A stretch of DNA of 64,000 nt from Rhodopseudomonas pentothenatexigens. Its GTDB lineage: Bacteria > Pseudomonadota > Alphaproteobacteria > Rhizobiales > Xanthobacteraceae. The stretch covers positions 1-64,000 of the forward strand of contig NZ_UFQQ01000010.1 of the NCBI RefSeq assembly GCF_900218015.1. Reading direction: 5' to 3'. This document shows, piece by piece, positions 36,622 to 47,197 of the stretch (the stretch's first letter is position 1; each line of letters starts with the position of its first letter). A program made the position numbers and the translations under genes. The notes beneath the pieces are model-generated. The model had not been told where the DNA came from. It made no database searches and saw nothing but the letters and a program-made list of their open reading frames with translations.

Positions 36622-37872
36622 ATGCTTCAATTGCAATCCGGCTTCGGCGTGTTCGCGCTGCTGATGCTGGCGTGGGCGTTCGGCGAACATCGCGACCGCG
36701 TCTCGGTGCGGCAGGTCGCGATCGGGCTCTGCCTCACGCTGGCGACCGCGGCCATCATGCTGAAGCTACCCGGCGCGACCCATGCGTTCCGGGCGATCAA
36801 TGATGCGGTCGGCGTGATCGCGGCGGCGAGCCGCGCCGGCACCGCGTTCGCGTTCGGCTATCTCGGCGGCGGGCCGGCCCCGTTCGACGTCAAGGCGCCG
36901 GGTGCCGATTTCATCCTCGCCTTCCAGGCGCTGCCGGTGGTGCTGGTGATCAGCGTGCTGACCACGCTGCTGTTCTACTGGCGGATCCTGCCGCCGGTGG
37001 TGCGCGGCATGGCCTGGCTGCTCCAGCGCACGCTCGGCGTCGGCGGCGCGGTCGGACTGTCGACCGCCGCCAACGTGTTTCTCGGCATGGTCGAAGCGCC
37101 GCTGTTCATCCGCCCCTACCTGGCCCAGCTCACCCGCAGCGAATTGTTCCTGGTGATGACCGGCGGCATGGCCGGCATCGCCGGCACCGTGCTGGTGCTG
37201 TATGCGACGCTGCTGACACCGATCCTGCCGGATGCCGCCGCGCATTTCGTCATCGCCTCGGTGCTCGGCGCCCCGGCCGCGATCCTGGTCAGCCTGATCA
37301 TGGTGCCCGAGACCGAGCCGCGTGCCACCGGCGGCCAACTCGCCGACCCCGGCCAGATCGCGGTCAGCAGCATGGATGCGATCGTCAAAGGCACCGCCGC
37401 CGGACTCGAACTGCTGCTCAACATCATCGCGATGCTGATCGTGCTGGTGGCGCTGGTCTATCTCGGCAACGCCCTGCTCGGCCTGCTGCCGCAGGTCGGC
37501 GGCGAGGCGGTCACGCTGCAGCGGCTGCTCGGCTATCTGATGGCACCGGTGTGCTGGCTGCTCGGCCTGCCGTGGGATCAGGCGGTCACCGCCGGCTCGC
37601 TGATGGGGATCAAGACCGTGCTCAACGAGCTGATCGCCTATGTCGAATTGTCGAAGCTGCCGGCGGACGCGCTCGACCCGCGCTCGAAGCTGATCATGCT
37701 GTATGCGATGTGCGGCTTCGCCAATTTCGGCAGCCTCGGCATCATGCTCGGCGGCCTCACCGCGATGGCCCCCGAGCGCCGCGAAGAGATCGCCGCCTTG
37801 GGCTTGCGATCGATCGTCTCCGGCACGCTGACGACGTGCCTGATGGGCGCGGTGGTGGGGCTGATAACCTGA
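36622..37872 (+). CDS. Concentrative nucleoside transporter (NupC/CNT family)
   Basis: A 416-residue polytopic membrane protein with CNT features: FGYLGGGPAPFDV in the first half, LQRTLGVGGAVGLSTAANVFLGMVEAP with the substrate-contact helix-turn (VEAP), and TNEL-type KTVLNELIAYVEL plus AMCGFANFGSLGIMLGGL in the second half. CNTs import nucleosides with Na+ or H+. ATG 36622 follows GGGGGA and removes a non-homologous N-terminal extension. It is divergent from the RuBisCO-like/cupin pair, suggesting import or recovery of methylthioadenosine. A 3'-end remnant of a second copy lies at 39822-39917. Confidence 0.9.
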   Translation: MLQLQSGFGVFALLMLAWAFGEHRDRVSVRQVAIGLCLTLATAAIMLKLPGATHAFRAINDAVGVIAAASRAGTAFAFGYLGGGPAPFDVKAPGADFILAFQALPVVLVISVLTTLLFYWRILPPVVRGMAWLLQRTLGVGGAVGLSTAANVFLGMVEAPLFIRPYLAQLTRSELFLVMTGGMAGIAGTVLVLYATLLTPILPDAAAHFVIASVLGAPAAILVSLIMVPETEPRATGGQLADPGQIAVSSMDAIVKGTAAGLELLLNIIAMLIVLVALVYLGNALLGLLPQVGGEAVTLQRLLGYLMAPVCWLLGLPWDQAVTAGSLMGIKTVLNELIAYVELSKLPADALDPRSKLIMLYAMCGFANFGSLGIMLGGLTAMAPERREEIAALGLRSIVSGTLTTCLMGAVVGLIT

Positions 37873-38120
37873 TCGGCGCGGATCGCCGGCCGCAGCAAAC
37901 GGCGCGCTGGACAGCAAAGCTCAGCACATGCGGTATCGGCAATATTTCGAAACGCCTCCTGCACGGCCGGGTTGTGGCCGTCGTCAAGGGGCCTGCGGTT
38001 GCGCTGATAACTGACGGCTGACATCGCGAACTCCGCCCTGCTCGCTGAATTTTCTGGAAACACTACCGATCAGGCCGATCGGGTAGGATCGCGGCTCCGA
38101 CGACAAATCCGGAGACCGAT

Positions 38121-39806
38121 TTGCCGCTCCCTTCGCTTCGGGATCGCGCGGCCGAGCTGACGCTGCCCACCCTGTCGATCGCCATGGCGGCATGGCTCGG
38201 CGCCGCCGCCTTCGCCTTCCGCTCCAGCCTTCTGACATCGTTCGACCTGGTTTTCGGCAATAGCGGCGACGGCCGGCTGATTGCGTATCTGCACGAACAT
38301 CTGTTCGCGGCGTTGCGGGGGCGCGCCGAGCTGCTGTCGCCGGCGTTCTACTTTCCGCAGAAGAATGCCCTCGGCTACACCGACGCGTTTCTGCTCGACG
38401 CGCTGCCCTTCGCGGCGTTGCGCGGGCTCGGGTTCGATCCGTTTCTCGCCTCGCAGATTCTCGCCATCGCACTGTCGCTGTGCTGCTTCATGGCGACGCT
38501 GGTGATCGGACGCCGCTATCTGCGGCTCGGTCCGCCATTGGCGATCTGCGCCGCGGTGCTGGTCACCTTTCCCAGCAACCTGATGTTCAAGACCGCCGAG
38601 GCGCATCCGAACTTCTTCGCGCTGTACTACGTGCCCTGTCTCGTTCTGCTGGCGCTGTGGGCGATCGAGGATTATCCGCGCCCGACCCGATGGTCGCTGC
38701 TGCGCGCGGGCGGCTTTGGGCTGGGCTATGGGCTGCTGCTCGCGACCTCGTTCTACGTTGCCTGGCTGTTCGCTCTGACGCTGCTGTTCGGCCTCGGCAC
38801 CATCGCGGTGCTCCGTGGCCGCGAGGCGATCGCGCTGCTCCGGCAACATCCCGGCTCCTGCGCAGCGCTGATCGGTGCGGCGATCGCCGGCTTTGCGATC
38901 GGGGCGATACCGGTGCTGGCAATCTATCTGCCGGCGCTGCACCAGCAGGCCGGGCGCTCGTTCCGCGACTATGTCAGCTTCGCGCCGTTTCCGAAGGATC
39001 TGATCAATCTCGGCGTCCACAACATGGCGTGGGGCTGGCTGGTCGATCGGCTGATCGGCGACGCCCAGCACGAGCGCGCACTGGCGGTGACGCCGCTGAT
39101 GACTGCGGCGCTGGTGATGCTGCTGCTGCGGCTGCGCCGCACTGCGCCGGCACGCCCGATGCCCTGGCAGATCGTATTCGCATGCGTCTGCGTGACCGTG
39201 TGGGGATTGTCGTGGCTGGTGACGCTGCGGGTCGGGACGTTCAGCGCGTTCTGGCTGCCCTATCACCTGGTGCCGGGCGCCGTGGCGATCCGCGCGGGCG
39301 ACCGCATCCAGTTGCTGGTCAATCTGTGGGTGGTCGCCGGGCTGATGGTGCTGCTGCAGTATTGGCTCGACTGCGTGCCGCGCGCCGCAGGCGCCCGGCA
39401 CAAGCTGATCGCCGGAATCATCGTTGCGCTGTGCCTGATCGAGCAGATCAACCTGCAGCCGGCCGGACTGGCGCGGCGCGAGGAGCTGGCGCGGCTGGCG
39501 GCGGTGCCGGCTGCGCCGCCGCCGTGCCGTGCCTTTGTGGTCGACGCCGGCACGGCGTTCGACGGCAAGCAATTGGACGCGATGTGGATCTCCGCCAAGC
39601 TCGGGCTGCCGACGCTGAACGGCGATTCCGGCTGGGCGCCGCCCGGATGGCGGCTGAACGATCCGACGACCGATTACGACGAAGCGGTGCGACTGTGGAT
39701 CGGCGCCACCGGCCTCGACGTCCCACTGTGCCGCTACGACCGCAGCGCGCGGCAGTGGTCGCCCGATCCGCAGCCGGCCGACGAGCTCAGCGCCAAGCGG
39801 CGCTGA
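38121..39806 (+). CDS. Polytopic membrane protein, possibly GT-C glycosyltransferase-like
   Basis: A 561-residue protein with about 11-12 hydrophobic segments through residue 430 and a soluble C-terminal domain of about 110 residues. The first loop contains GNSGDGRLIAYLHEHLFAAL and SPAFYFPQKNALGYTDAFLL, an architecture like GT-C enzymes with an acidic first luminal loop, but I see no diagnostic motif. The start is TTG 38121 with GGAGA upstream. It sits between the nucleoside transporter and a decayed copy of that transporter's 3' end, which suggests insertion. Function unknown. Confidence 0.7.
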   Translation: MPLPSLRDRAAELTLPTLSIAMAAWLGAAAFAFRSSLLTSFDLVFGNSGDGRLIAYLHEHLFAALRGRAELLSPAFYFPQKNALGYTDAFLLDALPFAALRGLGFDPFLASQILAIALSLCCFMATLVIGRRYLRLGPPLAICAAVLVTFPSNLMFKTAEAHPNFFALYYVPCLVLLALWAIEDYPRPTRWSLLRAGGFGLGYGLLLATSFYVAWLFALTLLFGLGTIAVLRGREAIALLRQHPGSCAALIGAAIAGFAIGAIPVLAIYLPALHQQAGRSFRDYVSFAPFPKDLINLGVHNMAWGWLVDRLIGDAQHERALAVTPLMTAALVMLLLRLRRTAPARPMPWQIVFACVCVTVWGLSWLVTLRVGTFSAFWLPYHLVPGAVAIRAGDRIQLLVNLWVVAGLMVLLQYWLDCVPRAAGARHKLIAGIIVALCLIEQINLQPAGLARREELARLAAVPAAPPPCRAFVVDAGTAFDGKQLDAMWISAKLGLPTLNGDSGWAPPGWRLNDPTTDYDEAVRLWIGATGLDVPLCRYDRSARQWSPDPQPADELSAKRR

Positions 39807-39821
39807 CCGGGACGTGCAGCG

Positions 39822-39917
39822 TGATGGTCGCCGAGCGCGAGCAAGCCAGGCTTCAGGTCGATCGTCTCCGGCCCGCTCACCACCTGCCTGATAGGCGCGG
39901 TGGTCGGGGGATGACGT
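39822..39917 (+). pseudogene. Remnant of the 3' end of a second nucleoside transporter gene
   Basis: Read in the plus strand, about 60 bases encode GFRSIVSGPLTTCLIGAVVGG then a stop; the intact transporter ends GLRSIVSGTLTTCLMGAVVGLIT. Just upstream MVAERE matches MAPERRE of the intact gene after small deletions. Everything further 5' is missing. The remnant lies directly downstream of the polytopic membrane gene. Confidence 0.75.
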
Positions 39918-39926
39918 AGGTCGTCT

Positions 39927-40628
39927 TCATCCCAGTCCGTTCGGCTTTTGACTAATTGTCAACAAAAGCTTGCCCTCTGCCTGGTGTGCGAGCGAATCGA
40001 GCGGAGATACCAAGTGTTCGACAACCCACGCAGGCACATCCGCCTCAAGCATGACGTCGTAACTGTTTCCGTCGCGAAGAACTTCACCGACCGGCCGTAA
40101 GCCGGATTTCTGGTTGGGAAGCAGCGAATTCGGCAAGAATCCGACGATCGCACTGTTGTCGAATAGGACGGTCCGTTTCGCGATCAGGGCCGCGCTGGGC
40201 AACAGACCAAGAGCCCGATGATATCGCGCCATGATCCGATCTCGTGGGACGTCATGCCCACCGGCGGCAACTCGATTCTCTACACGGGATACGTTGATGT
40301 CCGGATCAGAGGTACATACGAAATACAGCGTCACATCATAACCGGCATCATCGGCCCGGATCATGAAGTCGACCTTGCTTGGATGCGACATCACGGTCTC
40401 GAAACTGAAGTCGAGCCTCCTATCCAAGCAGGTCTGTCGCTGAAAATCGGCAATCTGTTGCGCTTGCTTCGAACGTCGAGGCTCAGGCAAATCGAGCGTC
40501 GTCGCGATCTGGTCCGCGTTGATGTGCTTGCCAAAATCGATGCCGGCTTCCATCAAGTAATCTACGAGAGTACTCTTGCCGGACCCGTTTGGACCGGCGA
40601 TCACCAGAAGGAACGGCGCGTCCGACAA
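39927..40628 (-). CDS. Zeta-toxin-like P-loop kinase
   Basis: A 233-residue protein with Walker A GPNGSGKST (12-20), an Asp in HINADQIA as in zeta toxins, SFETVMSH where the zeta fold places a substrate Glu/Thr, and VENRVAAGGHDVP with the Arg-rich lid. Zeta toxins phosphorylate UDP-N-acetylglucosamine and stop cell-wall synthesis; this family also holds uncharacterised kinases. The start is TTG at 40628 directly after the TGA stop of the upstream small gene, in the same frame, with GGAG 9-10 bases before. Base composition is somewhat AT-richer than neighbours, suggesting acquisition. Confidence 0.8.
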   Translation of the reverse strand: MSDAPFLLVIAGPNGSGKSTLVDYLMEAGIDFGKHINADQIATTLDLPEPRRSKQAQQIADFQRQTCLDRRLDFSFETVMSHPSKVDFMIRADDAGYDVTLYFVCTSDPDINVSRVENRVAAGGHDVPRDRIMARYHRALGLLPSAALIAKRTVLFDNSAIVGFLPNSLLPNQKSGLRPVGEVLRDGNSYDVMLEADVPAWVVEHLVSPLDSLAHQAEGKLLLTISQKPNGLG

Positions 40629-40892
40629 TCAATCGCTCCGTCCATGGTTCTGTTTGGACATGTCCGAATTCGCCGCCTCTGGATCGGAATTGATGCCGTC
40701 CTCGAAAACAGCCACCAACCCGGACGGTTGCCGCTGCGCGAGTTTCGAAGCGGCCTGGCCATTCTCGAGGAAATCGACCGTGCCCGTCACGACCAAACCT
40801 GCGTCCTGAGCTCGCTTGGCGGCTCTCAAGGCGGCATTGCCGCCCAACACTGCCAATTCCTCCAACGACAAGTCCACCGCACGTTTGCGCAT
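40629..40892 (-). CDS. Small partner of the zeta-like kinase, putative antitoxin
   Basis: An 87-residue protein with an N-terminal helical DLSLEELAVLGGNAALRAAK and an acidic/Asn-rich tail. ATG 40892 has GAGGTGA upstream. It ends with TGA immediately followed by the kinase's TTG start, in the same reading frame. The position upstream of a zeta-like toxin suggests an antitoxin, but it does not resemble the epsilon antitoxin. The role is inferred from pairing only. Confidence 0.6.
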   Translation of the reverse strand: MRKRAVDLSLEELAVLGGNAALRAAKRAQDAGLVVTGTVDFLENGQAASKLAQRQPSGLVAVFEDGINSDPEAANSDMSKQNHGRSD

Positions 40893-40968
40893 TCGATCAC
40901 CTCACTGCGCCAGCTCCGCTCCGCTAACGTAGGTTGTCTGCCCAGCAAAAGCCAGTTAGCGACCGCGT

Positions 40969-41253
40969 TCAGTTCAGTCGAAACAGGCCGTCAACTGCCT
41001 TGAATTCCGCAGGCTGCACGAGATCTGAATGAGCCACGCGAACCGCAAACAGCGGCCCTTCGAGCTTGGTCTGCCAGAAAGCGAGAAATTTGAAGAGTTC
41101 TGGGAATGTCGGACACAGGTCGTAGTCCTGCCACGTGTAGCTCTGCAGCAGCCACTGCCGGTCGGGGCGGCGATAGAGAATCTCGGCCGTTGTCAGACCG
41201 TAGCCGAGCACCTGCTTCCTGAAGTCCTCAGAAACTGCACCTCGTTCGACCAT
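40969..41253 (-). CDS. usg: Usg family protein
   Basis: A 94-residue alphaproteobacterial protein: FRKQVLGYGLTTAEILYRRP, LQSYTWQDYDLCPTFPELFKF and KLEGPLFAVRVAHSDL are the conserved blocks. The name comes from the Caulobacter gene upstream of a tryptophan synthesis gene; the function is unknown. An AAGGAGG ribosome site precedes ATG 41253, so the longer open frame to 41409 is not used. It is divergent from groES. Confidence 0.88.
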   Translation of the reverse strand: MVERGAVSEDFRKQVLGYGLTTAEILYRRPDRQWLLQSYTWQDYDLCPTFPELFKFLAFWQTKLEGPLFAVRVAHSDLVQPAEFKAVDGLFRLN

Positions 41254-41449
41254 AAAATCCTCCTTCCCGAACCAGCATTCCGCAACAGTGCGCGACCGGG
41301 ATTGCCTGCGAATGCCGTCCTTCCGTCTGCTGTCCCCGCGGAGCTGAGCTCCGGTCTTCACTCGCCCAGCGCCGCGCAGCTGAAAATGTGACGCAATTGG
41401 GCTGGGCACCTCAAGTCAAAAATCGACGGCAAATGCGGAAAATGCAGCT

Positions 41450-41476
41450 TTAGCAGCGACTTAGTTCAAGTGCTAA
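41450..41476. promoter_or_regulatory. CIRCE operator 1 (HrcA site), imperfect
   Basis: TTAGCAGCG, 9 bases, AAGTGCTAA. The consensus is TTAGCACTC-N9-GAGTGCTAA: the left arm matches 6 of 9 bases and the right arm 8 of 9. It lies 222 bases before the groES start. Confidence 0.8.
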
Positions 41477-41540
41477 CAGAGGCGCCGAAGCCCACGGAAC
41501 AGTCGGGGCTTGATCACCGCTCCATCCTCGTTCACGGTGT

Positions 41541-41567
41541 TTGGCAGATGTTCCGCGCGAGTGCTAA
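41541..41567. promoter_or_regulatory. CIRCE operator 2 (HrcA site)
   Basis: TTGGCAGAT, 9 bases, GAGTGCTAA. The right arm is a perfect CIRCE half; the left arm is weaker (TTxGCA conserved). It lies 131 bases before the groES start and 65 bases after the first CIRCE. The two together point to HrcA repression of groESL. Confidence 0.75.
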
Positions 41568-41697
41568 AAATTTCGCGCCCGGCCCTTGTCTGTCCAAAAT
41601 CCCTCGACTATCTCGTCCCTGTCGCGCTGGCACTCGCTGCCCGCGACTGCCAACATTTCGATTTCTGAAACAAGTTCAGAAACTTAGGAGGACTTGC

Positions 41698-42012
41698 ATG
41701 AACTTCCGTCCGCTTCACGACCGCGTCGTGGTCAAGCGCATCGACGCCGAAGAGAAGACCGCCGGCGGTATCATCATTCCTGACACGGCCAAGGAAAAGC
41801 CCTCGCAGGGCGAGATCGTCGCCGTCGGCCCCGGCGGCCGCGACGAAGCCGGCAAGCTGATCCCGATCGACCTCAAGGTCGGTGACCGGGTGCTGTTCGG
41901 CAAGTGGAGCGGCACCGAGGTCAAGATCGACGGCAAGGAGCTGCTGATCATGAAGGAGAGCGACATCATGGGCGTCATCACAGACGCCGGCGCCAAGAAG
42001 AAGGCGGCCTGA
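41698..42012 (+). CDS. groS: Co-chaperonin GroES
   Basis: A 104-residue heptameric lid of the GroEL folding chamber. It starts [19 protein letters not shown], has the mobile loop [20 protein letters not shown] at about 18-37 with the IIIP GroEL-contact tripeptide, and ends [20 protein letters not shown] lies 7 bases before ATG 41698. Two CIRCE sites are upstream. It is followed by groEL after 162 bases that contain a large palindrome. Confidence 0.97.
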   Translation: MNFRPLHDRVVVKRIDAEEKTAGGIIIPDTAKEKPSQGEIVAVGPGGRDEAGKLIPIDLKVGDRVLFGKWSGTEVKIDGKELLIMKESDIMGVITDAGAKKKAA

Positions 42013-42023
42013 CGCTACGCACC

Positions 42024-43815
<1,792 letters not shown>

Positions 43816-43828
43816 GCGACGAAGTCGT

Positions 43829-43870
43829 CCCGGGCGCAGCGCAGCACGCAGTGGTGCGCTGCAGACCCGG
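43829..43870. repeat. Palindromic repeat after groEL
   Basis: CCCGGGCGCAGCGCA and TGCGCTGCAGACCCGG form a hairpin around a loop that contains GCACGCAGTGG. It lies 13 bases past the groEL stop, before the terminator. Confidence 0.6.
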
Positions 43871-43891
43871 TATCCCACCAAAGAGACAACG

Positions 43892-43918
43892 AAGCCCGGG
43901 AGCAATCCCGGGCTTTTT
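43892..43918 (+). terminator. Intrinsic terminator of groESL
   Basis: AAGCCCGGGA, loop GCAA, TCCCGGGCTT and then TTT: a perfect 10-bp stem with a T tract. It ends the groESL transcript 77 bases past the groEL stop. Confidence 0.9.
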
Positions 43919-44155
43919 GTTGGGCTCTTGTGGACTGGATGAAGCGCAGCATAGTCCGGATCAGCCCGACCGATTCTACGCCGATGGCTCGATCGAGTAG
44001 CATCGGCTTCTGCCATCGTCTTGGACCCGCCAACGACTTGACGGGCAACGGAGCAATGAGGCGTACTACAATTGGTCACCTCCCTGCTAGGCGACCACAC
44101 TAACCTGCGCCACGACGACGCAGAAGGTCCTGTGCAGACTATCGGAACGCAATAT

Positions 44156-45160
44156 ATGAAGCGGCCAATTGATAAAATCCGCGAATCGGCACTCTCGATG
44201 GAGATTGGCGAACCGGGTGAGCGAAGCACCATTACCGAATTCGTCAAGATCGCAGACAAATTGCATATCGTCACGGGGTCGGCAATTTACCGGGTCATGC
44301 TGGCAGACGAGATCGATCCGGAACGCACTAATCCTGCGGTACCTAATTCGCAGCAGAAAGTTCTGCACTACGGTTCGGAATCACCCTTGGTATGCAAGAC
44401 ATTGCTCACAGCCAAGCAACTCTTTGGCGAAGGATCACCTCTTGCTGATAAGAGCGACGCAATCAGGCTAAGTTTCGAGTGCCTGAGAGATTTGGTCGCA
44501 CTAGCAGATTCTGCGCAAGCATTTAGTGAAGAGGAGACTTCAGTCCGGTCGCGATCGTTCGAAACGCGGGATCAACATCGATCCCTTATCCTGCCTTCCA
44601 CTCCCAACCTAGCAGCGAGTTGCAAGGAGTTCATTTTGAAGTCTGATCATTCATTGCAGTCGCTTTTTGGAATCGCAAAGCTCTTCTATGGCGCCAACTT
44701 AAAGGGATGGTTTGAAGGCTTACACAGTGAGATTTGCCGACATCACGGTAAGGATACGCAGTATTGCGAACTATCTCGGGAAGTTGCTGTATTCTGCAAA
44801 TCCATTCGAACAACTCGAAATTGCATTGAACACCCAAAGAAGAATGAAAGGGTGGACGTAGTGGACTATTCGCTGACACCTCGAAACGAGGTCATCCCGC
44901 CACAGATTTCAGTAACGCATCCAAGCTTTAATCAGCAGGCTATCCTAGTGTCGGACTACATGAGGCAGGTCACGGATCACATATCCGACATATTCGAAAT
45001 ACTTGTCGCCTTTATGTGCTCGCGCAACCTCCGCAATCTTCCTGAGAGTATTCCATTCTTGTATGACGTTGTGGAAATGCCGGAAAATACGAGAGCGAAT
45101 AAGTTGGTACGATTCCGTTACGAAATCCTGCTTCGTACTTCTCCTGCGCAAGGTGGCTAA
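44156..45160 (+). CDS. Unknown protein with HEPN-like Rx4H motif, AT-richer gene
   Basis: A 334-residue protein I do not recognise. Central and C-terminal helices contain IRTTRNCIEHPKK: R221-N222-C-I-E-H226 fits the R-polar-x3-H pattern of HEPN ribonucleases, common in toxins and anti-phage proteins, and the flanking segments look like the long helices expected of that fold. The gene is clearly AT-richer in third positions than its neighbours, pointing to horizontal transfer. ATG 44156 has GGAAC upstream; the frame is open to a TTG at 44072. No obvious partner antitoxin adjoins. It lies between groEL and a HigBA-type locus. A function in defence is a hypothesis. Confidence 0.6.
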   Translation: MKRPIDKIRESALSMEIGEPGERSTITEFVKIADKLHIVTGSAIYRVMLADEIDPERTNPAVPNSQQKVLHYGSESPLVCKTLLTAKQLFGEGSPLADKSDAIRLSFECLRDLVALADSAQAFSEEETSVRSRSFETRDQHRSLILPSTPNLAASCKEFILKSDHSLQSLFGIAKLFYGANLKGWFEGLHSEICRHHGKDTQYCELSREVAVFCKSIRTTRNCIEHPKKNERVDVVDYSLTPRNEVIPPQISVTHPSFNQQAILVSDYMRQVTDHISDIFEILVAFMCSRNLRNLPESIPFLYDVVEMPENTRANKLVRFRYEILLRTSPAQGG

Positions 45161-45217
45161 CCCTCGCAATCTCAAGCTCTGCGTTTGGCAACTCCCGCGT
45201 AGCAGCCCGTAACTTGA

Positions 45218-45288
45218 AGGGAATGATCAAGCGCAATCCGCCTTCTGCGCGATGTGGCGCAATACGCTTCGTTATTTCGCCCTACACG
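45218..45288. repeat. Intergenic repeat with GCGCAATACGCTTCG core
   Basis: The stretch AAGCGCAATCCGCC..GGCGCAATACGCTTCGTTATTTCGCCCTAC resembles a repeat common in intergenic DNA of Bradyrhizobiaceae. Its two halves are loosely complementary (GCGGATTGCGCTT against AAGCGTATTGCGCC). It separates the AT-rich gene from the HigA gene. The family assignment is from memory. Confidence 0.45.
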
Positions 45289-45302
45289 GCAACGGCATTC
45301 CC

Positions 45303-45593
45303 TCACCCCTTCCCCTTCACCGGCTCAAAGCTGATCTTCAGTCTGTGCCCCGTCGCCTTGGCGAACCGCAGCAGCGTCCGGGTCGAGGGCTGGCCGCGGC
45401 CACTTTCCAAACGGGCGACGGTGCTTTGCGTAGTGTTCATCCGGCGCGCGAGTTCGGCCTGGCTGAGGCCGGCGCGACGGCGCGCCTTGGCGATCGCGGC
45501 CATCACGGTGAACTCTGCTTCGAGCGCATCGTACTCCGCGCGATACGCTGGGTCCTTGCTCCAGGCCTTGTGCAGATCCTTGATTTTGGTCAT
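45303..45593 (-). CDS. higA: HigA-like antitoxin, XRE-family HTH
   Basis: A 96-residue protein. An N-terminal helical part (MTKIKDLHKAWSKDPAYRAE) leads to a Cro/C1-type HTH at about 40-90: AGLSQAELARRMNTTQSTVARLESGRGQPS. This layout is that of HigA-type antitoxins paired with Gp49-like toxins; it would bind the toxin and repress the shared promoter. Here the toxin gene lies 23 bases upstream and is frameshifted, so this antitoxin may be an orphan. Confidence 0.85.
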   Translation of the reverse strand: MTKIKDLHKAWSKDPAYRAEYDALEAEFTVMAAIAKARRRAGLSQAELARRMNTTQSTVARLESGRGQPSTRTLLRFAKATGHRLKISFEPVKGKG

Positions 45594-45616
45594 CTCGTCT
45601 CCCGAACTAACGGTCC

Positions 45617-45939
45617 CTACTTGACGGCTTTGGCGCGTTCCCTCGCGATCGCCAGTTCGCGCGGCGGCGTCTTTTGCGTTTTCTTGACGAAGGCGCGCAC
45701 CACGACCACGCGCCTGCCCGCCGCGGTGAGATAGATGGCGCGGGAGATGCCGTCGCGCCCGGTGATGCGCAGCTCCCACAGCCTTGCTTCGAGATGCTTG
45801 ACGCTGTCGCGTGGCAAAGCCTCGATCCGATCTGCTCGATCAGCTCGGCCAACCGCACGAACCGCGCACGCATGTCCGCCGGCAGCGCGCCGATCTCGGC
45901 ATCAACAGTGGAATTGAGCGTCTCGACCACCCACCGCAT
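45617..45939 (-). pseudogene. higB: HigB/Gp49-like toxin, frameshifted
   Basis: The N-terminal part (from ATG 45939: [20 protein letters not shown], then [14 protein letters not shown]) and the C-terminal part ([49 protein letters not shown]) are both typical of the DUF891 phage-Gp49/HigB toxin family but lie in different frames. The join falls near 45819-45830, where a normal gene would read IEQIG-LEALPRDS. A small indel breaks the gene, so no full toxin is expected unless the ribosome shifts or the base call is wrong. Confidence 0.8.
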
Positions 45940-46074
45940 CGTGGGAGACCATCGCAAAAATGCGATAACGTCGAGAAGCTTGATGCGCTCTCCGGCCGGC
46001 TCCTGGATTGCGTGCGGTGCGATCTCGGCTACAGATGGTGCCGGTACCGTTCCCTCGAACGCCGGTCCCTCACC

Positions 46075-46770
<696 letters not shown>

Positions 46771-46852
46771 AGTACGGGCCGCGCTCCGGCTCGGACCACA
46801 TCTCCTCGACCCGAAAAACAGCAGGTCCGGGCCGCGATGAGAGCCGTGCGCC

Positions 46853-47167
46853 CTACTCGTCCGCGTGCTTCAGGATCGCCTTCAGCAGCCCGGGAAAGCG
46901 CGCGTTGAGGTCGGCTTCGCGAACCGTGTTGCGATGCTCGACGCCCTTCTTGGTGGTGTGGATCAAGCCGGCCTCGCGCAAGACGCGGAAGTGGTTGGAC
47001 AGCGTCGACTTCGGGATGTCGGGACACGGCGCCGCAGCGGTGCAGGACATGCAGGCCGGTTCCGTGAGCAGTCCCCGGACAATCTGCAGCCGCACCGGAT
47101 CAGCCAGCGCCGCGAGCACGCCGGCCAGCGTGATGTCGTCGCGCGCGGGGTGAACGAACTGCACCAT
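46853..47167 (-). CDS. ArsR-family transcriptional regulator
   Basis: A 104-residue winged-helix repressor: ALADPVRLQIVRGLL and the recognition helix KSTLSNHFRVLREAGLIHT followed by a wing. Between helices 2 and 3 is a Cys-bearing insert (PACMSCTAAAPCPD), absent from most ArsR proteins, that could sense thiol oxidants or metal. It is divergent from an SDR gene, with a perfect inverted repeat (47198-47222) in the shared promoter, so it probably represses both. ATG 47167 puts that operator upstream of the coding region; an ATG at 47212 would fall inside it. Confidence 0.85.
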   Translation of the reverse strand: MVQFVHPARDDITLAGVLAALADPVRLQIVRGLLTEPACMSCTAAAPCPDIPKSTLSNHFRVLREAGLIHTTKKGVEHRNTVREADLNARFPGLLKAILKHADE

Positions 47168-47197
47168 GAAAAAACATATAGGCGCCCTCTTGCGCTC

